Source: DATGZX01 sp035296965 (GTDB lineage Bacteria; Planctomycetota; Planctomycetia; Gemmatales; Gemmataceae). From it: 6,552 nucleotides of DNA. The notes beneath the pieces were generated by a model. The model was not told the DNA's origin, searched no databases, and was given only the letters and a program-made list of their open reading frames with translations. Below are positions 5,018 to 6,552 of the stretch, in pieces. The position numbers were made by a program, and so were the translations under genes. Every line of letters starts with the position of its first letter. Positions within the stretch are counted from its first letter, which is position 1. The stretch lies in NCBI GenBank assembly GCA_035296965.1, contig DATGZX010000349.1:1-6552 (forward strand), read 5' to 3'.

Positions 5018-6469
5018 ATGGCAAGTCTACGAAAACGCGGCCGCATTTGGTACTACCGCTACGTCGATGCCGATGGCGTCAAGCATGAAGTGAAGGGATG
5101 CCCCGACCGCCGCGTCACGGAAGAGCTGGCCCGCGGCGCCGAATCCGAGGCCGCCAAGATCAAGGCCGGATTGATTGACCCGGGGGAACTCGCCCGGATC
5201 GTCCATTCCGGCCACCCCTTGGACGACCATTTCACGGAGTACCGGGCAAGCCTGATCGCCAAAGGGGCAACCGAAAAGCACGCGAACCTTGCCTCATTCA
5301 GAGCCCGCCGCGTGGCGTCTGTCGCCAAGATCGTCCGTCTGGCCGACCTTGACCCCGAACGCGCCCAAGAGGCTCTGAAGGCCCTTTGTGACGAGGGACT
5401 TTCTCTTCAGACCGTGAACCACCATCGTACCGCCATCCGATCGTTCTCCAAGTGGTGCTGGAAGAGCGGTCGAACCCGGACCGACTGCCTGGCTGGAGTG
5501 ACGGGGTTCAACGCCAAGGAAGACCGGCGTCATGACCGGAGAACCCTGGGAGTCGATGAACTCCGCGTGTTGATCGAGGTTGCCCACACTGGCTCCCCGT
5601 GGCGGAAGATGACCGGCCCATCCCGAGCACTCTGCTACAGGTTGGCCGTGGGGACCGGACTCCGCTACTCGGAGATCGAGAGCATCACTCCCGAGTCATT
5701 CGACTGGAAGGGGAACCCCGCGACCGTGACCGTTGCCGCTGGCTACACGAAGAACGGCCAACCTGCGACCCTGCCCCTTCCCTCCGACCTGGCTCTTGAC
5801 CTGCACGCTCACGTCGCCAGCCTGCCCCATGGAAGGCCGATCTTCCCTCTTGCACCGGACTGTGGAGCGAAGATGCTTCGCCCCGACCTGGAACGGGCGG
5901 GAATCCCCTACGTCGATGCTGGCGGACTGGTGTTCGACTTCCACGCCTTGCGTTGCCAAATGGCAACTCTGGCCGATGCCGCCGGAGTGACGCCCCGGGT
6001 GGTCCAGAAACTCATGCGGCATTCGACCCTGGAACTGACCGGCCGATACACCCGGCCCCGTGTGGTGGACCTGAACAACGCCGCCGAATCTCTCCCCTCG
6101 CTCCGTCCCGATTCTGATCATCTGTACACGTCTGCCCTGGCCGCGACCGGCACAGAGGGTGGTTTTGCCCACCGACAACCTTCTGAGACCGATGACCGGC
6201 CCGCGTCAACCCCCGTCGTTGACTCTGCGGAACGGCAACCCATAAACAAAGCCTTTGCCCACCATTTGCCCACCGGAGAGGACGGATTGGGGCGGAATCT
6301 GTCGCATTCTGACGTAATGACGGGATCAGATGATCCGGACTCGATGAAGGGTTTCGCCAGTAAAAAAGGCGGCGTTGACGCATCAAGCCGCCCTCTGTCG
6401 CGTTCTGTCGTGATTACCGGGGTGGGGACTCGAACCCCAGACCTGCGGATTATGAGACCGCCGCTCTGA
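5018..6469 (+). CDS. int: Tyrosine recombinase (integrase) with a tail reading antisense into the tRNA gene
   Basis: 483 residues. The start has a good AGGAGAGG (5005-5012) five bases before the ATG. Residues 1-60 (MASLRKRGRIWYYRY...) form a small N-terminal arm-binding-like domain and about 65-155 a SAM-like core-binding domain (SLQTVNHHRTAIRSFSKW). The catalytic domain has R216 (GTGLRYSE), K245 (YTKNG), H309 and R312 (FHALRC), H335 (MRHST) and nucleophile Y344 (GRYTR). All six expected residues are present; only the residue after R312 is Cys instead of the common His. The fold should end near residue 365. The remaining roughly 120 residues are low-complexity. Residues 467-483 (TGVGTRTPDLRIMRPPL) are the antisense of the tRNA gene, and the stop lies in its D-loop. 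The enzyme would integrate the element at that tRNA. The family resemblance is planctomycete. Confidence 0.95.
   Translation: MASLRKRGRIWYYRYVDADGVKHEVKGCPDRRVTEELARGAESEAAKIKAGLIDPGELARIVHSGHPLDDHFTEYRASLIAKGATEKHANLASFRARRVASVAKIVRLADLDPERAQEALKALCDEGLSLQTVNHHRTAIRSFSKWCWKSGRTRTDCLAGVTGFNAKEDRRHDRRTLGVDELRVLIEVAHTGSPWRKMTGPSRALCYRLAVGTGLRYSEIESITPESFDWKGNPATVTVAAGYTKNGQPATLPLPSDLALDLHAHVASLPHGRPIFPLAPDCGAKMLRPDLERAGIPYVDAGGLVFDFHALRCQMATLADAAGVTPRVVQKLMRHSTLELTGRYTRPRVVDLNNAAESLPSLRPDSDHLYTSALAATGTEGGFAHRQPSETDDRPASTPVVDSAERQPINKAFAHHLPTGEDGLGRNLSHSDVMTGSDDPDSMKGFASKKGGVDASSRPLSRSVVITGVGTRTPDLRIMRPPL
6164..6274. repeat. Three identical 10-mers TTTGCCCACC, candidate integrase arm sites
   Basis: TTTGCCCACC occurs at 6164-6173, 6254-6263 and 6265-6274. 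The first two copies are read in the same codon phase of int (Phe-Ala-His), but the third is in another phase (within His-Leu-Pro-Thr), so identity is kept at DNA level rather than protein level. They lie 141 to 251 bp from the tRNA 3' end. Tyrosine integrases of the lambda type bind repeated arm sites at such distances from the crossover core. The binding role is inferred. Confidence 0.6.
6298..6417. repeat. 24-bp imperfect direct repeat, second copy abutting the tRNA 3' end
   Basis: The segment 6298-6321 (TCTGTCGCATTCTGACG...) and 6394-6417 (TCTGTCGCGTTCTGTCG...) agree at 20 of 24 positions and are 96 bp apart, in the same codon phase. In the protein this gives LSHSDVMTG and LSRSVVITG, 32 residues apart. 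The second copy runs into the last base pairs of the tRNA acceptor stem. It may be a relic of an earlier recombination at this site or a local tandem duplication. Confidence 0.6.
6361..6392 (-). terminator. Rho-independent terminator for the tRNA gene, inside the int frame
   Basis: On the minus strand GGCGGC-TTGA, loop TGCG, TCAA-c-GCCGCC forms a 10-bp stem with one bulged base and is followed directly by TTTTTT. The plus strand shows AAAAAA at 6362-6367 and the stem at 6368-6392. It begins 23 bases past the tRNA 3' end and fits termination of that transcript. The same bases are read in the other direction as the SKKGGVDASSR part of the integrase tail. Confidence 0.8.
6415..6440. other. Probable attachment site in the 3' part of the tRNA gene
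   Basis: Int ends inside the tRNA gene and its side of the junction is the tRNA 3' end, the classical target half for integrases. The acceptor 3' strand and T-arm (6415-6439) would be the shared att core. The exact crossover cannot be set without the other junction, which is not in the window. Confidence 0.5.
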
Positions 6470-6488
6470 CCAACTGAGCTACCCCGGC
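6415..6488 (-). tRNA. tRNA with anticodon CAT, probably elongator tRNA-Met
   Basis: The minus strand folds into a full cloverleaf of 74 nt. The acceptor stem is GCCGGGG/CCCCGGT with a G-U pair at 1-72, U8 and A9 are present, the D stem is GCTC/GAGC with loop AGTTGGTCA, the anticodon loop is CTCATAA, the variable loop is AGGTC, and the T-arm is TGGGG TTCGAGT CCCCA. The discriminator base is A. The lowest anticodon pair (31-39) is U-U, otherwise all stems pair. CCA is not encoded (ATC follows). It lacks the C1xA72 mismatch and three G-C pairs of initiator tRNA, so it is elongator Met or the tRNA-Ile2 whose C34 becomes lysidine. The two cannot be told apart with certainty here. Its 3' half overlaps int on the other strand. 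Confidence 0.95.
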
Positions 6489-6491
6489 ATG

Positions 6492-6523
6492 GGTTGGGGA
6501 CGCTCGGGAATCGCTCCCCAACC
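6492..6523. repeat. 9-bp inverted repeat upstream of the tRNA
   Basis: GGTTGGGGA (6492-6500) pairs with TCCCCAACC (6515-6523) around a 14-base loop. It lies 3 bases from the 5' end of the tRNA gene, so it may be a processing signal in the tRNA precursor or a terminator for a gene beyond the right edge. No T run follows on either strand. Confidence 0.55.
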
Positions 6524-6529
6524 GTCGCA

Positions 6530-6552
6530 CTGGTCGTAAGTTAAACTACCAG
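6530..6552. repeat. Short inverted repeat at the right edge
   Basis: CTGGT (6530-6534) pairs with ACCAG (6548-6552), with AGT/ACT (6539-6541, 6545-6547) able to pair inside. It may extend beyond the window. No function can be given. Confidence 0.3.

Larger units (their letters stand above)
1784..6440. mobile_element. Integrative element next to a tRNA gene (left end not located)
   Basis: A tyrosine integrase gene lies directly against the 3' end of a tRNA gene, the usual arrangement for elements that recombine into tRNA 3' ends. Upstream, in the same orientation, are an excisionase-like gene, a PC4-like gene, a polymerase-like gene and an RHH regulator, all small and closely spaced. The right boundary is placed within the tRNA 3' half. 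The left boundary here is only the start of the repeat array. No second copy of the tRNA 3' end is seen in the window, so the true left attachment site is either outside it or too diverged to recognise by eye. No conjugation, capsid or transposase gene is present, so transfer would depend on helpers. Confidence 0.6.

Noticed and set aside
4247..5024. Long minus-strand frames (192 and 171 codons) across the xis region
   Set aside because: They overlap each other and the well-supported PC4-like and Xis-like genes, have no motifs, and arise from GC-rich antisense.

Overview
The window most resembles DNA from a Planctomycetota bacterium. The main reason is the tyrosine recombinase at 5018-6469. 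Its segments (RRHDRRTL, the MTGPSRALCYRLAVGTGLR region, LTPESFD-like ITPESFDW, and a C-terminus ending GVGTRTPDLRIMRPPL) fit the integrases that are very numerous in planctomycete genomes. This assignment comes from memory of the family, not from a search.

Layout. The first 127 bases may hold the start of a minus-strand gene running off the left edge. From there to about 2030 I see no intact gene. This stretch holds hairpins, an 8-bp repeat cluster (784-866), a gene remnant with an in-frame TAG (about 1231-1536), and an 11-bp tandem repeat (1784-1838). From 2033 to 6469 there is a compact plus-strand set: a ribbon-helix-helix protein, a possible 35-codon leader ORF containing a strong hairpin, a 516-aa polymerase-like protein, a PC4-like putative single-strand DNA-binding protein, an excisionase-like helix-turn-helix protein, and a tyrosine integrase. 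The integrase reading frame runs antisense into a tRNA gene with anticodon CAT (6415-6488, minus strand). Hairpins lie upstream of that tRNA at the right edge.

How the parts fit. The 2033-6469 block reads as a small integrative element sitting at the 3' end of a tRNA gene. Int and the excisionase-like protein would handle integration and excision. The most unusual gene is the 516-aa protein. It appears to fuse an N-terminal winged helix to a family-A-type polymerase palm: RLHS, motif A D249, motif B R352/K356/F360/Y364/G365 with the exact spacing of E. coli Pol I, and motif C H432-D433. It has no visible exonuclease domain. With the RHH gene and candidate iterons upstream, a possible leader-peptide switch at its start, and a PC4-like protein directly downstream, the block looks like a self-contained replication module. 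The replication role is inference. The motif matches are read directly from the translation.

The left end of the element was not found: no copy of the tRNA 3' end is visible elsewhere in the window. The 3' end of int is densely marked with three identical 10-mers, a 24-bp imperfect direct repeat abutting the tRNA, and a minus-strand terminator that probably serves the tRNA.
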